Source: DAHUYF01 sp035945115 (lineage in GTDB: Bacteria; Pseudomonadota; Alphaproteobacteria; ATCC43930; CGMCC-115725). From it: DNA of 64,000 nucleotides. Below, piece after piece: positions 62,647 through 64,000 of this stretch. A program made the translations under genes and the position numbers. Within the stretch, counting starts at the first letter, position 1. Every line of letters begins with the position of its first letter. The notes under the pieces were generated by a model that was not told where the DNA came from, ran no database searches, and saw only the letters and a program-made list of their open reading frames with translations. The stretch covers positions 1 to 64,000 of the forward strand of contig DASZAN010000117.1 of the NCBI GenBank assembly GCA_035945115.1. Direction: 5' to 3'.

Positions 62647-63157
62647 CGCTCGTACTCCTTCGCAGGCCGGCTCCGGCGTCGAGCTTCGCCTGCAGCGCGA
62701 TACGGGCGCGCGCGAGACGGCTCATGATCGTTCCCACCGGCACGTCGGCCACCTCGGCAGCCTCCTTGTAGCTCAACCCATCCACCGTCACGAGCAGCAA
62801 GGCCGCTCGCTGTTCCGCCGGAATCTCCCTGAGCGCGTTGCGCACCTCCTCGAGCGCCAACCGCGCCTCGGCGCGTCGCTTCGGCTCGTCGGTGCCGATG
62901 TGCGCGCCCTGATCCTCGGCGTCTTCCCGTCGGACATCCCGCGCGCGCAGCTGATCGATCCAAATGGTTTGCACGATGCGGAACATCCAGCTGTCGAAGC
63001 GGGTGCCCTCTTGAAACTGGTGTGCGCGGGACAAGGCCCGCTCGCACGCCGCTTGCACGAGGTCGTCCGCCTCGACGGCGGAGCCAGTCAAGCCGCGAGC
63101 GAAGCGCCGAAGCCGGGGCAGTACAGCAATGAGCTGGTCGTTGAAGCCCACGCTCAC
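62630..63157 (-). CDS. ECF-type RNA polymerase sigma factor
   Basis: 175 residues from GTG 63157 (a second GTG two codons on). Region 2: LIAVLPRLRRFARGL, DDLVQAACERALSRAHQF, FDSWMFRIVQTIWID; region 4: EQRAALLLVTVDGLSYKEAAEVADVPVGTIMSRLARAR (in parts). Short linker, no extra domain: a typical group IV sigma factor. Followed by its anti-sigma gene with overlap. A GGAAT-N16-CGTT element upstream suggests autoregulation. The in-frame upstream ATG at 63355 would add a non-conserved tail. Confidence 0.9.
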   Translation of the reverse strand: MSVGFNDQLIAVLPRLRRFARGLTGSAVEADDLVQAACERALSRAHQFQEGTRFDSWMFRIVQTIWIDQLRARDVRREDAEDQGAHIGTDEPKRRAEARLALEEVRNALREIPAEQRAALLLVTVDGLSYKEAAEVADVPVGTIMSRLARARIALQAKLDAGAGLRRSTSDVKAE

Positions 63158-63206
63158 GGCGCGCCCCGATAGAGGCAATTCGCCCCAACTCGCCTGACAT
63201 GAAGAT

Positions 63207-63231
63207 AACGGGTGGGGATGGGCTTTATTCC
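63207..63231 (-). promoter_or_regulatory. Candidate ECF-type promoter for the sigma factor gene
   Basis: On the minus strand GGAAT (complement of 63227-63231) is followed by 16 bp and CGTT (complement of 63207-63210). This matches the alphaproteobacterial ECF pattern GGAAC-N16/17-CGTT except for the last base of the -35. It ends about 50 bp before the sigma factor GTG. Confidence 0.45.
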
Positions 63232-63564
63232 CTGGCGAAAAGCGTGTGGCGCCGCTGGGCGACCTGCTCCCACCCGGCATTTTCCAAAGACGCGGCCATT
63301 GGGCAGGCGCCGATATCTTAATGAGCGGGCTCGAATATGAAAAGGCTAGTGCCATGCCGCACGCTTACCCCTGTCTCGGCGGTCTTGCTTAAGGAACCAT
63401 TAACTGCACGCGAATTTCCCGCTACTTGGCCCCAAAGAGAGTCCCGGTCCTTGGGCAGGGTGGGAAGGCCCCAGCGCTTCACAAACGTCGGGCGCCACGT
63501 CATTGTGTCGCGCCGGCTACGCTTCAGGGGGAGCGGGCGCGAGGGGGCAAGGAATGTCGGTCTC
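63232..63564. other. Intergenic region, no gene seen
   Basis: Between the divergent sigma factor and pntA genes. No coding frame with a plausible start and composition was found on either strand. The stretch TTAAGGAACCATTAACTG (63388-63405) is AT-richer and could belong to the pntA promoter region. No hairpin or tRNA was recognised. Confidence 0.4.
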
Positions 63565-64000
63565 ATGAAAATCAGTGTGGCCAAGGAACGCCGCCCGCAT
63601 GAGCACCGCGTCGCGGCATCGCCCGACACGGTCAAGCGCCTTGCCGGCGCCGGCCACGAGATCGTCGTGGAAAGCGGTGCCGGTTCCGGCAGCGCCTTTC
63701 CCGATAGGGCCTACGAGGCGGCGGGCGCCAAGGTGGCGGCCGACAGCGCCGCCGTGTTCGGCGGCGGCGACATTCTCCTCAAGGTGCAGCGGCCGCTGCG
63801 TCAAGGTGAGGGCGACATAGACGAGCTCTCGCTCATGAAGCGCGGCAGCGTGCTCATCGGCATGCTGCAGCCGCTGCAGCAGCGCGAGGACGTGGCGGCC
63901 TATGCGCAAGCCGGCATCGCCGCTTTCGCAATGGAGCTCGTCCCACGCATCACCCGCGCACAATCGATGGACGTGCTGAGCTCGCAAGCCAATCTCGCGG
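63565..64000 (+). CDS. pntA: NAD(P) transhydrogenase subunit alpha, part 1 (cut by window edge)
   Basis: The first 145 residues are present. MKISVAKERRPHEHRVAASPDTVK-type start (here KERRPHEHRVAASPD), VVESGAGSGSAFPDRAYEAAGA (in part), GGGDILLKVQRPL, and AMELVPRITRAQSMDVLSSQANL match the N-terminal NAD(H)-binding domain I of proton-translocating transhydrogenase, AlaDH/PNT family. AAGGA lies 11 bp before ATG 63565. Continues beyond the window; the beta subunit is expected downstream. Confidence 0.92.
   Translation, partial: MKISVAKERRPHEHRVAASPDTVKRLAGAGHEIVVESGAGSGSAFPDRAYEAAGAKVAADSAAVFGGGDILLKVQRPLRQGEGDIDELSLMKRGSVLIGMLQPLQQREDVAAYAQAGIAAFAMELVPRITRAQSMDVLSSQANLA

Noticed and set aside
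1..64000. CRISPR arrays, tRNA or rRNA genes, prophage or integrase modules
   Set aside because: No regularly spaced repeats, tRNA-like cloverleaf ends or phage structural or integrase genes were recognised by reading; a dedicated search was not possible here.

Overview
The window is GC-rich, gene-dense chromosomal DNA from an alphaproteobacterium, most likely Rhodospirillales or Hyphomicrobiales. The pointers are the ethylmalonyl-CoA pathway genes (ecm, ccr, mcd), a multi-GAF histidine kinase, PAS_5, DUF4010, DUF4337 and BTLCP proteins, tandem TrpX-type binding proteins, and a PntA-type transhydrogenase subunit at the right edge. No tRNA, rRNA or CRISPR array was seen.

Layout. 1-5.2 kb: the 3' end of an IS630-type transposase abuts a 5'-truncated multi-GAF hybrid sensor kinase, followed by its response regulator, which carries an apparent one-base insertion after the start codon. 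5.2-6.8 kb: a membrane sterol-desaturase-type hydroxylase and an ArsR-rhodanese regulator diverge around a perfect 10-bp inverted repeat. 6.9-14.4 kb: ethylmalonyl-CoA mutase, a DUF898 membrane protein with an M48 protease, crotonyl-CoA carboxylase/reductase and methylsuccinyl-CoA dehydrogenase, i.e. three core enzymes of acetyl-CoA assimilation. 14.5-20.1 kb: PAS protein, DUF4010 membrane protein, PPK2, oxidoreductase, MsrA and an Asp/Glu racemase.

20.3-25.4 kb: five paralogous TrpX-family substrate-binding proteins lie head to tail, every junction overlapping by 4 nt, with no permease or ATPase gene. A 56-bp palindromic element sits in frame in the signal-peptide region of the third. 25.4-27.4 kb: a crotonase and a class III CoA-transferase. 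27.5-31 kb: small membrane and secreted proteins, among them a BTLCP (LapG-like) protease preceded by a well-formed cyclic-di-GMP-I (GEMM) riboswitch. 31-33.5 kb: a complete NitT/TauT-type ABC importer. 33.5-35.9 kb: FlhF-like GTPase, lipoprotein and EamA exporter.

36-44.2 kb is a glycan locus: an MsbA/NdvA-like exporter, a glycosidase-glycosyltransferase fusion, galE, UDP-glucose dehydrogenase and UDP-glucuronate decarboxylase. A UDP-glucuronate 4-epimerase (54.1 kb), a Wza-type export lipoprotein (56.4 kb) and an OpgC-type acyltransferase with two SGNH proteins (59-61.7 kb) probably belong to the same surface-polysaccharide physiology. 44.5-53.5 kb carries a peroxiredoxin-like gene remnant, a metallophosphoesterase-radical SAM fusion, an ABC1 kinase, oligoendopeptidase F, an acyl-CoA synthetase and a fatty acid desaturase. 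53.6-58.9 kb adds a thioesterase, an alcohol dehydrogenase and a P450. The window closes with an ECF sigma/anti-sigma pair and the start of pntA.
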